Shown: positions 28,770 to 37,716, counted from the stretch's first letter. The stretch is 41,222 nt of DNA from Bacillota bacterium (GCA_023458755.1 JAEWYE010000079.1:1-41222); one strand, 5' to 3'. Numbers and translations are program-made. The notes: generated by a model not told the origin, from the sequence alone.

Positions 28770-28798
28770 GTGACAAATTTCCAAATTTGTGGTATAAT
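28770..28798 (+). promoter_or_regulatory. Promoter of the second two-component operon with embedded palindrome
   Basis: GTGACA (28770-28775), 17 bases, TATAAT (28793-28798). Between them lies a perfect inverted repeat ACAAATTT-CC-AAATTTGT at 28773-28790. A protein bound there would block RNA polymerase, so the site looks like a repressor operator. This operon is separated from the transporter operon by the terminator at 28706 and so is regulated on its own. Confidence 0.65.
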
Positions 28799-28842
28799 AT
28801 ATCCAAAATTCAAAAGAAGTTATACAGAAAATTGGTGCATTT

Positions 28843-30432
28843 ATGATTAAGGTTTTAATTGCAGATGATGAAAACCACATCTGTCACCTGATTCGGGCGC
28901 TAGTGGATTGGGATAGCATGGGTATGACGATGGTAGGCATGGCTTCAAACGGCCTGGAAGCTCTTGCAATGATCGGCAGCGAGCACCCTGATATTTTGAT
29001 TACGGATATCCGTATGCCTGGGTGCAGTGGGTTAGAGCTGATTGAAAAGGCAAAGAAGCATAGTCCGCAGCTTCGCATTATCATCATCAGCGGATATGCC
29101 CATTTTGAGTATGCGCAGGAAGCAATTAAATACGGTGTTACCGAATATTTGCTGAAACCCATCAACAAAATAGAACTGACCGATGCGCTTCAAAAAATCA
29201 GAACCAGGATTCTGGACGAACGTAAAGCAGATATGGACCTTGCCGGAATCCGGGAGGACTACGAAAACGGCATCACAAAACTGAGAAGTGTTCTGATTCA
29301 GGATCTGATGGATAACGATAAAATGCCATGCTCAGTGGATATTCTTCAGAATCAATATCATTTCATGGCACAAGCGGGATACTTTCAGACTTTTTGCATG
29401 AAGGTTGACTATGCCCCCAAGGAGTTGGGGCAACTAACGGTGTCCGTCATGACCGATAAATTCAACGCGGCAGTGATGGGTGGTCTTGCAAAATACTGCT
29501 ATGACTATGTAGTAATGCAGCATGACCGCATGGTATATGGCGTGATGAACTATGCCCCGAAAGAAGCGGGTAATGTCCGAAAGATACTGCGTAGCAGTCT
29601 GAACCAGATGAATGCGCAAAAGGAACTGATTGGTGCGGCAGACTTTTCCTTGGGTCTCGGCACGATTGTGCGTTCACCGGAGAAACTTTCTGAATCTCTC
29701 GCTGCTGCCACAGTGGGCATAGAAGAACGGCTGATAGCCGGAACCGGCAAATTACTGGACGGGTTTGAAAAAAAGCCACTGCTCTTCGAACAGAAACTTC
29801 TTGAAAAATATGCCAGGAATCTCGGTCAGACCCTCGATACACTGGATATCGTTGAAATGGAAAAGGAAGCAGACCGACTGTATGATGCCGTTCAGGAAAA
29901 TCCAGAGGTGCATGGATGGGAAGTGTTGGAGCTTGCCAAGTCGGCGGGAAGCCTGTTTGTGATGCGGCTTGATGTGAAGGACAAGACAGATTTTCTGGAT
30001 AAATTCAGAAAATCGTGCGATGACTGCAGTTCAACAAAGATGCTTTTTGATGAGCTGAAAAGTTTGGAACGGAAGTTTATGAATGTAATTCTCGCAGCGA
30101 GAGACAGCGACTCGGCCCGTTCGGTCCGCCTGGGTAAGCAATACATACAGAATCATTACAGCGAACAGATCAGCCTTGAGGAAGTCAGTGAAAAAGTCGG
30201 GCTAAGTGCCCCTTATTTCAGTGTCCTTTTCAAAAGGGAGACGGAGCTAGGATTTGCAAAATATCTGATGAACATCCGAATGGACGCAGCAAAAGTCCTT
30301 CTTCGGGAAACGACCCTGCCGGTTGCGGAAATTTGCCGGAAGGTCGGGTATTACGACCTGAAACATTTTACACACACTTTTGAAAAAATAGCCGGTGTGA
30401 AGCCGGCGGTTTTCAGAAAGATGTATGGCTGA
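28843..30432 (+). CDS. YesN-type AraC-family response regulator, module 2
   Basis: A 529-residue regulator: receiver domain with D8/D9, acceptor D55 in LITDIRMPG and K105 in YLLKP, a middle region of about 290 residues, and an AraC helix-turn-helix from about 430 to the end, closing with KPAVFRKMYG. The gene follows the rbs-type transporter and precedes its kinase. It is the natural activator of the transporter operon at 25068, where direct repeats are found upstream of the promoter. No ribosome binding site is obvious before the ATG; AGAAG at 28815-28819 is the nearest purine-rich run. Confidence 0.92.
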   Translation: MIKVLIADDENHICHLIRALVDWDSMGMTMVGMASNGLEALAMIGSEHPDILITDIRMPGCSGLELIEKAKKHSPQLRIIIISGYAHFEYAQEAIKYGVTEYLLKPINKIELTDALQKIRTRILDERKADMDLAGIREDYENGITKLRSVLIQDLMDNDKMPCSVDILQNQYHFMAQAGYFQTFCMKVDYAPKELGQLTVSVMTDKFNAAVMGGLAKYCYDYVVMQHDRMVYGVMNYAPKEAGNVRKILRSSLNQMNAQKELIGAADFSLGLGTIVRSPEKLSESLAAATVGIEERLIAGTGKLLDGFEKKPLLFEQKLLEKYARNLGQTLDTLDIVEMEKEADRLYDAVQENPEVHGWEVLELAKSAGSLFVMRLDVKDKTDFLDKFRKSCDDCSSTKMLFDELKSLERKFMNVILAARDSDSARSVRLGKQYIQNHYSEQISLEEVSEKVGLSAPYFSVLFKRETELGFAKYLMNIRMDAAKVLLRETTLPVAEICRKVGYYDLKHFTHTFEKIAGVKPAVFRKMYG

Positions 30433-30446
30433 CGGGAGAATGCAGA

Positions 30447-31529
30447 GTGATGAAGTTTCGCAAGGAAATGCGTTTCATTTCAAATCGGGTCGCTGCTTTT
30501 GCGGCCGCCGTTTTTATTGTACTGCTTGTAATTCTGACAGCATATGTGTATCGGGTTATCACACAGAATTTCCCATGGCAGCCGCTTCTGGCTTTGATCC
30601 TAGCAGTTGCCGCGCTGTTGGCCGTATGGTGGTTTTGGATTCTCAAACCATATGCAGCCAGCAAAGATGAAATAAGTCGTTTTTTGGACGGCTATCTTCC
30701 GTTTGACGCCATTGATAAAAACGAAGTCATGCTGTCACCGTTTACCTATCAGGAATTCGATCGGGTGAGTAAGATCCTGCGTTCTTCACAGACGGTGAAC
30801 CTCAGCAAGCGTCAGGCACAGTACCTGGCACTGCAGAACCAGATTAATCCGCATTTCCTGTATAACACACTGGATGGTATCAGAAGTGAGGCACTGATAG
30901 CGGGCATGGATAACGTGGCCGACATGACGGAAGCGCTGGCGACTTTTTTTCGGTATACAATCAGCAAAGTGGAGAATCTCGTTACGGTAGAGGAAGAACT
31001 CGATAATTGCAGAACGTATTTCAAGATACAGCAGTACCGTTTTGGCGACAGGATTCAACTGCATATTGAACTGGATTCGGATGATAATATTATGCGCTAT
31101 CTGATCCCCAAGCTCACCCTTCAGCCGATACTTGAGAACAGCATTATACATGGCACCGAACTTAAAATCGGTACGGGGGTCTCAACCATTCATTTGGAAA
31201 AAACGCAGTCAAGGCTGTTAATCCGTATTTCGGATGACGGTGTGGGGATGGACGAAGATACTCTTGAAGATTTGAATAAGAGGCTCGGTAAAAGCGGAGA
31301 ACAACTTGCGAACGCCGAGCAGGAGAAAAAAGGCGGAATTGCTCTGTTCAACGTCAACAACAGGATACATCTGATTTTTGGAGAAGAATACGGCATGCAT
31401 GTCTACTCCATCAAGAATGTGGGTACGGACGTAGAAATTACAATTCCGGCAACTACCCGTGAACGTGAAATCAAGAAAGGTGCCGCGTATGAAACGAGAA
31501 GTGCTGCGGATGGAACGCGTGACGTATAA
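30447..31529 (+). CDS. LytS/YesM-type sensor histidine kinase without an extracellular domain, module 2
   Basis: A 360-residue kinase, much shorter than its two neighbours (609 and about 590). Two hydrophobic helices, about 16-35 and 46-65, are separated by only some 10 residues, so there is no room for an outside sensor domain. A linker of about 60 residues leads to the kinase core with H136 in NQINPHFLYN, then a HATPase with N-box LENSIIHG and DDGVGMDE. The start is GTG 30447 or the next codon ATG 30450, after GGGAGA. The end of the gene overlaps the following pseudo-ATPase gene by 41 bases, which implies tight coupling. The input probably arrives through a partner protein, possibly the pseudo-ATPase or the transporter. 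Confidence 0.9.
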   Translation: MMKFRKEMRFISNRVAAFAAAVFIVLLVILTAYVYRVITQNFPWQPLLALILAVAALLAVWWFWILKPYAASKDEISRFLDGYLPFDAIDKNEVMLSPFTYQEFDRVSKILRSSQTVNLSKRQAQYLALQNQINPHFLYNTLDGIRSEALIAGMDNVADMTEALATFFRYTISKVENLVTVEEELDNCRTYFKIQQYRFGDRIQLHIELDSDDNIMRYLIPKLTLQPILENSIIHGTELKIGTGVSTIHLEKTQSRLLIRISDDGVGMDEDTLEDLNKRLGKSGEQLANAEQEKKGGIALFNVNNRIHLIFGEEYGMHVYSIKNVGTDVEITIPATTREREIKKGAAYETRSAADGTRDV

Positions 31530-33012
31530 AGAGCAGGATGTCACGTTTCTTCAGGATTTTGAACTGAATGTGCATGAGGGAGAGATTATGGGCCTGCTCC
31601 CCATAAACGCCTACGGTCTCCCTGCCTTCTTGCATATCATCAGATCGAACCCGCCGCTTTATTACGGTTATGTATATTATATGGACACTCTCGTGAATTC
31701 CTGGCAGGGCATGAAGAGAAGCAACAATCGAATTTCCATCATCGGTGGACAGAGTTCCTTGGTAGAAGGGCAGAGCGTACTATCCAATATCTTTATTCTT
31801 CGCCCCGGCTTCAAGCAGGAGATTTTGCGGATGAATCTCTTGAAAAAACAACTTCAGCCGTTCCTTGATGACATGAACCTCTCCGTTTCACCGGATACTT
31901 TGGTGGAACAGCTGACTGTCTTTGAACGCGTCATGGTTGAAATCCTGCGTGCCGTCGTTGCGGGCAGCCATTTGATTACCTTGCTGGAAATCAGTACGAT
32001 TGTGAACGACAGTGAAATCACTCGGCTCCATGAGATTATGAGGCACTATGCAGATAAAGGAATATCATTTCTGTATGTCAGTCCCCATTTTGAGGAATTG
32101 CTTCAAATCTGCGACAGAGCAGCCGTTATGACGGACGGCTGCATCGTGAAGGTGTTGAGCGGCAGCCAGATGAAACCGGATGCGCTATTGAACTTTGACA
32201 GCGAATACGATATGCGTGTGCGGCAGCATCTGCGTAAATGGAATGACGACAGCACACAAAAAGTTGTTTTTGAAGCAAAGAATATTACCGGTCAATATAT
32301 GAAGGGCCTTAACTTCCAAGTGCACAGCGGAGAGTGCCTTGTCATTCAAAATCTGGACAACAGGATATTCCATGAGCTCATACAGATTCTGACCGGAAAT
32401 GAGCCGATGGAGGAGGGCACAATTCTGGTTGAAGGGTGTGCCGTTGAACCGTGCAGAAGCCGTAAAATGGCTGTGGTTCTGGAACGGCCGGGCCAAACAA
32501 TGCTTTTTAAGCCGATGAGTTATCTCGACAATCTCTGTATGACGATAGATGAACGCATTCCCGGCGTATGGGTGGACAACAAAATTCGGAAAAGTATCCG
32601 GCTTGAATATTCTAAAATTTTGGGTAACGATGTCTTTGATAAAAAAATCGATGATCTAACGGATATTGAAAAAACGGAATTGGTCTATACGAGAATCATG
32701 CTTCAGCGGCCGGATATTGTATTCTGCGTACAGCCGTTTAAAGGAATGGATATGGCACACCGGATGCGGATTCGAGAACTGCAGGAAATGTTTTTGGCAC
32801 GTGGAATTGCAGTGGTGATTCTGGCCATCAATATGGCAGATGCGCTTTCGCTTGCAAATCGTGTCATTCGGATCAAAGAAAATACTGTGCTTACTGAATA
32901 TGAACAGAAGGATTTCAGTAAATTACCGCTGACTGTGCCGTGGCGCAGCCTTTATCACACTGAATTATCAAAATTTGCGTCAAGGCAACGCCGTAAAATT
33001 GGCCAGAAGTGA
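31489..33012 (+). CDS. RbsA-like protein with both ATP-binding sites destroyed (pseudo-ABC ATPase)
   Basis: A 507-residue protein collinear with the 508-residue RbsA encoded at 25068. Around the P-loop the alignment is gap-free: GEVMALLGENGAGKSTLMKI there is GEIMGLLPINAYGLPAFLHI here (31-50), so Walker A is lost (K44 to Leu). N-domain Walker B MDEPTS reads LLEIST and the H-loop SHRLEE reads SPHFEE. In the C-domain GLMGAGRTE reads NLDNRIFHE, LSGGNQQ reads LTDIEKT, and FDEPTRG reads CVQPFKG. The frame is intact over 1.5 kb, so this is not a decaying pseudogene. ATG 31489 is chosen because AAAGG is about 8 bases upstream and it gives the match in length. It is co-transcribed with the ectodomain-less kinase. 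It probably acts as a non-catalytic coupling or signalling subunit. Confidence 0.85.
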   Translation: MKREVLRMERVTYKEQDVTFLQDFELNVHEGEIMGLLPINAYGLPAFLHIIRSNPPLYYGYVYYMDTLVNSWQGMKRSNNRISIIGGQSSLVEGQSVLSNIFILRPGFKQEILRMNLLKKQLQPFLDDMNLSVSPDTLVEQLTVFERVMVEILRAVVAGSHLITLLEISTIVNDSEITRLHEIMRHYADKGISFLYVSPHFEELLQICDRAAVMTDGCIVKVLSGSQMKPDALLNFDSEYDMRVRQHLRKWNDDSTQKVVFEAKNITGQYMKGLNFQVHSGECLVIQNLDNRIFHELIQILTGNEPMEEGTILVEGCAVEPCRSRKMAVVLERPGQTMLFKPMSYLDNLCMTIDERIPGVWVDNKIRKSIRLEYSKILGNDVFDKKIDDLTDIEKTELVYTRIMLQRPDIVFCVQPFKGMDMAHRMRIRELQEMFLARGIAVVILAINMADALSLANRVIRIKENTVLTEYEQKDFSKLPLTVPWRSLYHTELSKFASRQRRKIGQK

Positions 33013-33193
33013 AACACAGCCGATTGTGTGTAAATCACGCGCCTGCTGTAGGATGATCCATTACAGTGCTGAGTAACGCATTACGCACATGCCATTAAAA
33101 CGGCTGATGAAATGGCAGCGGATGTATTGAATATTATTTTGTTGCCAGGGAAATTACAAGAAAATTAGGATAAAAACAGAATATATTTCAAGA

Positions 33194-33243
33194 AAGCCGG
33201 TCTGTTAATCTTTAAATTTGATTGCTGTACCGGCTTGTTTTAT
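33194..33243 (+). terminator. Probable terminator of the second two-component operon
   Basis: AAGCCGGT and ACCGGCTT form an 8-bp stem with a long, partly paired loop (AATC/GATT), followed by GTTTTATT. The stretch 33013-33193 before it holds no gene that I can recognise. Confidence 0.6.
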
Positions 33244-33596
33244 TGATTAATACTGAATAATGTGATAAAGCCTGTGAAAGTTTCCGATTTGGAATGATAT
33301 GATATAGTCGGAAGAATATGTATTAAACTGAAATGGAAGAAGGCTATAAAGCATATTTTCGCTGATATCATTAACGACCTTCCAGATACTGCTTTTTGCT
33401 CTATCCGACAATAAAAGATTAAAAATAGAACAACAAATGATACTAAAACGTAAGTGGAAAGGTTTATATAAAGAATAATGAGTGGTAAACTCATATAAGA
33501 GAAACTATAACCTTCCACAATATTTTGGATTAGTGCTCAAAATTGATTAACTTTTCTTAGACAAAGTGTTAAATAATAGAGATAGCTTATTTTAGC

Positions 33597-33632
33597 TATA
33601 ATAAATTCAGCCCTTAATTTAAATTTTAAGGG
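33597..33632 (+). promoter_or_regulatory. Predicted -10 box and downstream palindrome before module 3
   Basis: TATAAT at 33597-33602 is followed at 33611-33632 by CCCTTAA-TTTAAATT-TTAAGGG, a near-perfect 22-bp palindrome around the expected transcription start. It may be an operator or a 5'-leader hairpin. No good -35 box is seen. The rest of 33244-33596 is AT-rich and holds no supported gene; a hydrophobic minus-strand frame there has no ribosome binding site. Confidence 0.4.
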
Positions 33633-33661
33633 AATAGGGATTGCCCAGAAAGGAAAATAGA

Positions 33662-34423
33662 ATGTATAAGCTGATTATTATTGATGATGAAAAAAGAATT
33701 CTAGAAGGCATTGCAAATATTTTCCCGTGGGACAGTATTGGATTTAGTGTTGAAGGAGTTTTTACAAACGGCAGGCAGGCACTTACTTATTTAATAACCC
33801 ACTCGGTGAACGTTGTAATGACCGACATCAAAATGCCCGAAATGGATGGGATAGAGCTGATAAAAGAGCTGGAAAAATATTCGAATATTAAAATTGTACT
33901 TTTCAGCAGTTTTCAAAATTATGAATATTTTCGTTCTGCTATTAAGTACAGAGTTACCGATTATTTGCTTAAACCAATTAAATATGAGGAATTGGTCCAC
34001 TGCTTTACCGAGATAAAAAGAGAGTTGGACAATGAGAAAAATGTGGCTTCTATTCCGGTAGAACAACCTCAAAGTTATTATGATAAGGTTGTTGCGATGG
34101 TTAAGGAATATATCGAGACAAATTATAGAGATGCATCACTTGAAAAGGCTGCTGCGCTTGTAAGCCTGAGTAGCAGTTATTTATCCAAAATTTTTAAAGA
34201 ATATGCGGAAATCGGATTTTCTGATTACCTTATGAAAATCCGCATGGCAAAGGCCTGTGAGTTTTTAGAGGATATCCATTATAAAAGCTACGAGATTGCG
34301 AATCGTGTCGGCTATGATAATCCTAAGAATTTTTCAAGAGCGTTTCGCAGTTTTTATAATGTGAGCCCGACGGAATACCGTAATAAAAAAACAAAGGATG
34401 AAAGCGACAATGATGATAAATAA
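33662..34423 (+). CDS. Short AraC-family response regulator, module 3
   Basis: A 253-residue regulator consisting only of a receiver domain (D8/D9, acceptor D55 in VMTDIKMPE, K104 in YLLKP) joined by a linker of about 25 residues to an AraC helix-turn-helix (about 145-250, ending NVSPTEYRNK). It lacks the middle region of about 300 residues present in the two other regulators here. ATG 33662 is preceded by AAAGGA; the frame extends 7 codons further without a better site. Its end overlaps the kinase gene by 14 bases. It probably controls the binding-protein and permease genes downstream. Confidence 0.92.
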   Translation: MYKLIIIDDEKRILEGIANIFPWDSIGFSVEGVFTNGRQALTYLITHSVNVVMTDIKMPEMDGIELIKELEKYSNIKIVLFSSFQNYEYFRSAIKYRVTDYLLKPIKYEELVHCFTEIKRELDNEKNVASIPVEQPQSYYDKVVAMVKEYIETNYRDASLEKAAALVSLSSSYLSKIFKEYAEIGFSDYLMKIRMAKACEFLEDIHYKSYEIANRVGYDNPKNFSRAFRSFYNVSPTEYRNKKTKDESDNDDK

Positions 34424-36182
34424 ATTTTTCATTAAAAGATTTCGTACTTTCTTTTTAATTATGATGATTCCGACCATTGTAGTTCTGACTGTTTTTATCG
34501 TTTTTATGGGGAATGGTTTTAATAAATCACTGATTACGCAGGGGGAAAATTCATTAACCGGCATTAAAACAAATTTTGATCTTGTTATCCGAAATGCAGT
34601 CTATCAGCAAAGCCTTATGACAAGCGACAACAAAATGATGCTTTCACTTAAAAAACTAATAATAAGCGGAGGCAATTATGATTATAGTGACGGCGTATTC
34701 TTGGATGATTTGGAAACTGCGCTGCGGAGTGTCATTTACTCCCATTCCTATATTGACTCGATTTATATCTACCTTGATGGATACGATGATTTTTTTTCTT
34801 CAACCCAAAATGGAGTCGCAAAGCTGAACAATTATTATGATACGGATTGGCATAAATATTATGTAAGCGATACGAAAATGCATTCTCAGTGGATTGTGAA
34901 ACGTTCTGTTAATAAGTATACATATGCACCTCCCGAATCGGTTTTAACAGTATTTCAGCGCATGTCATCAACCAATGGAGTTATTGTCATTAATATTAAC
35001 GAAGATAAAATGATTAACATCTTAAATTCAATTGTTACTGACCAGAATGAATATGCCTTTATACTGGATGAAAATTATTCTATGATATTAAGCAACAGAG
35101 GCGATAACGGACCCGAAAAAGAGATAAAAAACGGCTTTTTAAAAAAATACATGACAGGTACGAAGTCGGGTCTTTCGGGGCTTTCTGAAAAGTGGATTGC
35201 GATTGGCAGTAAAAAATATTTAATGAATTATTGCAACTACCCGGAATCACAAATTTATTTTGTCTCACTTATATCTGACAGTGCGCTTGCTGATCAGTAT
35301 GGCAATTTTATCACGAGTTTTTTAGTTATCTTTTTAGCAAATTGTTTGATTGTATTATTTTTAACTTACATAACTACAAAGCGCAATTTTAGACAAATTG
35401 ATTATATGATTGATGTTTTTGGCAGAGCGGAGCAAGGTTTGGTTACTGAAATTCCACAAAAGCGTAAGCAAGATGAATATGACATAATCATGAATAATAT
35501 CATTAGCCTTTTCATTAAGACAACACAGATGAACACAGAATTGGTTGAACGGCAGCATAGTCTTGAGGTGGCTGAACTGACAGCGCTGCAGTTGCAAATT
35601 AATCCTCATTTTTTGCTGAATACTCTGCAGACAATGGACTTGGAAGCAACCAAAATGCTGTCCGGCCCTTCCACCATCAATGAAATCATTCAGGATTTAT
35701 CCGATATTCTGAAATATGCGCTCGGAAATCCGGCACAGCCGGTAAGTCTTAGAGAAGAATTAATCTATTTAAAAGAATATGTAAATATACAGAAGTACCG
35801 ATTTGGGGATAAGTTTATTGTCTATTATGAAATTGACGATGATCTGCTGGACTATCATGTTTTCCGCTTAATGTTGCAGCCGCTTCTTGAAAACAGTATC
35901 CTGCATGGCGTGCGTATGCTCGAACGGACTGGCTATATAAAGATTAAGGTATTCCAATGCGGAGAATATCTGAATATACGTGTTATTGATAATGGTATGG
36001 GGCTTACACATAATGAGGTAACCACGCTTTACGCGCAGATTAACGACGTAAACAGCAAGAGCATTGGGCTGACAAACGTAAACCGTCGACTGACTTTGGA
36101 GTACGGGGATGACTGCGGGCTCCGCATCCATAGCAAGAAAAACATCGGTATGTGTATATCGTTCAAAATCCCGATACAATAA
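34410..36182 (+). CDS. YesM-type sensor histidine kinase, module 3
   Basis: A kinase of about 590 residues with transmembrane helices at about 12-33 and 299-320, around an extracellular sensor region of about 265 residues. The HAMP-like linker is followed by the kinase domain with H400 in LQINPHFLLN and a HATPase with N-box LENSILHG and DNGMGL. The ATG at 34410 (or 34413) is chosen because AAGGA ends 11 bases upstream; the in-frame ATG at 34398 overlaps that site and cannot use it. It is coupled to the regulator gene and leads into the transporter genes starting 58 bp downstream. Confidence 0.92.
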   Translation: MMINKFFIKRFRTFFLIMMIPTIVVLTVFIVFMGNGFNKSLITQGENSLTGIKTNFDLVIRNAVYQQSLMTSDNKMMLSLKKLIISGGNYDYSDGVFLDDLETALRSVIYSHSYIDSIYIYLDGYDDFFSSTQNGVAKLNNYYDTDWHKYYVSDTKMHSQWIVKRSVNKYTYAPPESVLTVFQRMSSTNGVIVININEDKMINILNSIVTDQNEYAFILDENYSMILSNRGDNGPEKEIKNGFLKKYMTGTKSGLSGLSEKWIAIGSKKYLMNYCNYPESQIYFVSLISDSALADQYGNFITSFLVIFLANCLIVLFLTYITTKRNFRQIDYMIDVFGRAEQGLVTEIPQKRKQDEYDIIMNNIISLFIKTTQMNTELVERQHSLEVAELTALQLQINPHFLLNTLQTMDLEATKMLSGPSTINEIIQDLSDILKYALGNPAQPVSLREELIYLKEYVNIQKYRFGDKFIVYYEIDDDLLDYHVFRLMLQPLLENSILHGVRMLERTGYIKIKVFQCGEYLNIRVIDNGMGLTHNEVTTLYAQINDVNSKSIGLTNVNRRLTLEYGDDCGLRIHSKKNIGMCISFKIPIQ

Positions 36183-36193
36183 AAGTGTTAGAC

Positions 36194-36210
36194 AAAAATT
36201 GAGTGTGAAT
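36194..36210 (+). repeat. 17-bp element before the first binding-protein gene (copy 1)
   Basis: AAAAATTGAGTGTGAAT here recurs as AAAAATTGAGTGTAAAT at 37717-37733 before the second binding-protein gene, with one difference. The sequence ATATGGAGGAGAGAAAATG is also shared at both starts. The element may be a regulator-binding site or merely duplicated with the gene. Confidence 0.6.
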
Positions 36211-36240
36211 CATTAAAACAGAGGATATGGAGGAGAGAAA

Positions 36241-37572
36241 ATGGCCATGCTCAAAAAGGGCTTCACATTTGCACTCGCGTTTTTTATAGCCTTGAGCTTT
36301 GCTGCCTGTGGAATAAATTCAAATTTAAGCACAGCGGCATCTTCATCAGCAGAAGCAGGTTCGAGAAATGCAACGCTTCGTTTCAGTTGGTGGGGCGGTG
36401 ATGAGAGAAACAAAGCAACGCTTGATGTTATTAAACAATTTGAGCAGAAGTATCCAAAGATAAAAATCGAAGCGGAATACGGCAGCAGTGATGGATATAA
36501 TGTTAAGCTTGCCACAGAGTTAAGCGCGGGAACGGCACCCGATATTGTACAAATTGACCCGTCCTATTTACCAACTTACAATAAAACAAATCAAGAATAT
36601 TTCATTGACTTTACAAAGCAAAAGATTGATTTATCCGGTTTTGATAAAGCTTATTTGAAGAGCAATGGAAATTATGACGATAAGCAGTTAGGTCTGCCAA
36701 CAGGCGTTGGGGGTACGGCAATTATTGAAAATTCGGATATGGCTGCCCAAATAGGCGTTGATTTGACGAAACAATATACTTGGGATGACCTTATCACAAT
36801 GGGGCAAAAGGTAAAACATTATGATAAGGATTATTATTTACTGGCTGCCAACCTTTCCTACATTGCGGATGCTTTGTTAAGGCCATATCTTCTTGAATTA
36901 ACCGGCAAACCATTGCTGATCGACCGTACAAAACAGCTTGGGGTTACACAAGATGATCTTACAAAGGGCTTAACCTTAATCAAAAATTTGTATGATAATA
37001 ATGTCCTTCCGCCTGAATCACACATGTTATCCTATGAGGGGGATAATATTCCAAAGGATCCGAACTGGATATCCGGTAAATATGTTGCGGCAATATGCGT
37101 CACATCAACTGCAAAAGAATTTGCAGCTGCAAATAAGGGCGCAAAGTTTTTAGCTGCCAAACTTCCTCAGCTGAAAGGTGAAAAAGATCAGGGTTATTGT
37201 GCTTCCTGCCCGCAGTTAATGTGTGTAACGTCGAAATCACAGTATATACCAGAGTCTGTTGCGTTTCTGGATTATTTTTTTAATAATGCGGATGCAGCAA
37301 AGACTTTAGGGGTGCAGCGATCTATTCCGGCGGTAAAATCTGCCCGCCAGATTGTTCAGAATAACAATTTGGCGGATCAATTAACTATAAATACGGTGAA
37401 TACCTGCCTTTCCTATAAGGGCTCGCTTGTTATAGGATTTTCCTCGACCGAAGAGGTAAAAAGTATCTTGTCGGATGCTATTTCTTATGTAGCATACGGA
37501 ATGAGCACTCCGGCTGCAGCCGCTGCCAATGCTTACTTAATGCTGAAAAACTGCATTGCGACTCAAAAATAA
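36241..37572 (+). CDS. Sugar-binding lipoprotein, tandem copy 1
   Basis: A 443-residue family-1 solute-binding protein. The signal MAMLKKGFTFALAFFIALSF ends in AAC with the lipidated Cys at 23, then a Ser/Ala-rich linker. The mature part begins with LRFSWWGGDERNKATL, typical of sugar-binding members. GGAGGAG lies 6-7 bases before the ATG. By eye roughly four of five residues match the next gene, with no gaps over most of the length, so the two are tandem paralogues. It is the first transporter gene after the kinase. The ligand is unknown. Differences between copies cluster in the N-terminal linker and at scattered surface-like positions. Confidence 0.9.
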   Translation: MAMLKKGFTFALAFFIALSFAACGINSNLSTAASSSAEAGSRNATLRFSWWGGDERNKATLDVIKQFEQKYPKIKIEAEYGSSDGYNVKLATELSAGTAPDIVQIDPSYLPTYNKTNQEYFIDFTKQKIDLSGFDKAYLKSNGNYDDKQLGLPTGVGGTAIIENSDMAAQIGVDLTKQYTWDDLITMGQKVKHYDKDYYLLAANLSYIADALLRPYLLELTGKPLLIDRTKQLGVTQDDLTKGLTLIKNLYDNNVLPPESHMLSYEGDNIPKDPNWISGKYVAAICVTSTAKEFAAANKGAKFLAAKLPQLKGEKDQGYCASCPQLMCVTSKSQYIPESVAFLDYFFNNADAAKTLGVQRSIPAVKSARQIVQNNNLADQLTINTVNTCLSYKGSLVIGFSSTEEVKSILSDAISYVAYGMSTPAAAAANAYLMLKNCIATQK

Positions 37573-37588
37573 CGAGAATTCATATATC

Positions 37589-37638
37589 AGAGCAACGGGG
37601 TATCCTGATGAATCGGGATACCCCGTTGCTCTATTTTG
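37589..37638 (+). terminator. Strong hairpin after binding-protein copy 1
   Basis: AGAGCAACGGGGTATCC pairs exactly with GGATACCCCGTTGCTCT (17 bp, 10-base loop), followed by ATTTTGTC. It lies 17 bp past the stop codon and is probably a terminator, complete or partial, between the two binding-protein genes. Confidence 0.75.
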
Positions 37639-37716
37639 TCAGAAAAATTGTGTACTCCACTTTGTGATAGAAAGAATACAAAACGCTAAAAGTGATACCC
37701 TTTTCATTTAACAAGT

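Noticed and set aside
31489..33012. Pseudogene reading of the RbsA-like gene
   Set aside because: The 1.5-kb frame is uninterrupted, its length equals that of RbsA, and it is translationally coupled to the kinase. Motif loss without frame loss suggests selection for a non-ATPase role.
33013..33193. Possible gene remnant with a frame containing TADEMAADVLNI
   Set aside because: Too short and not clearly matching a known family; no start or ribosome binding site.
33240..33518. Hydrophobic 92-codon minus-strand frame
   Set aside because: It starts with GTG, has no ribosome binding site, begins inside the terminator region and its composition is what AT-rich noncoding DNA gives.
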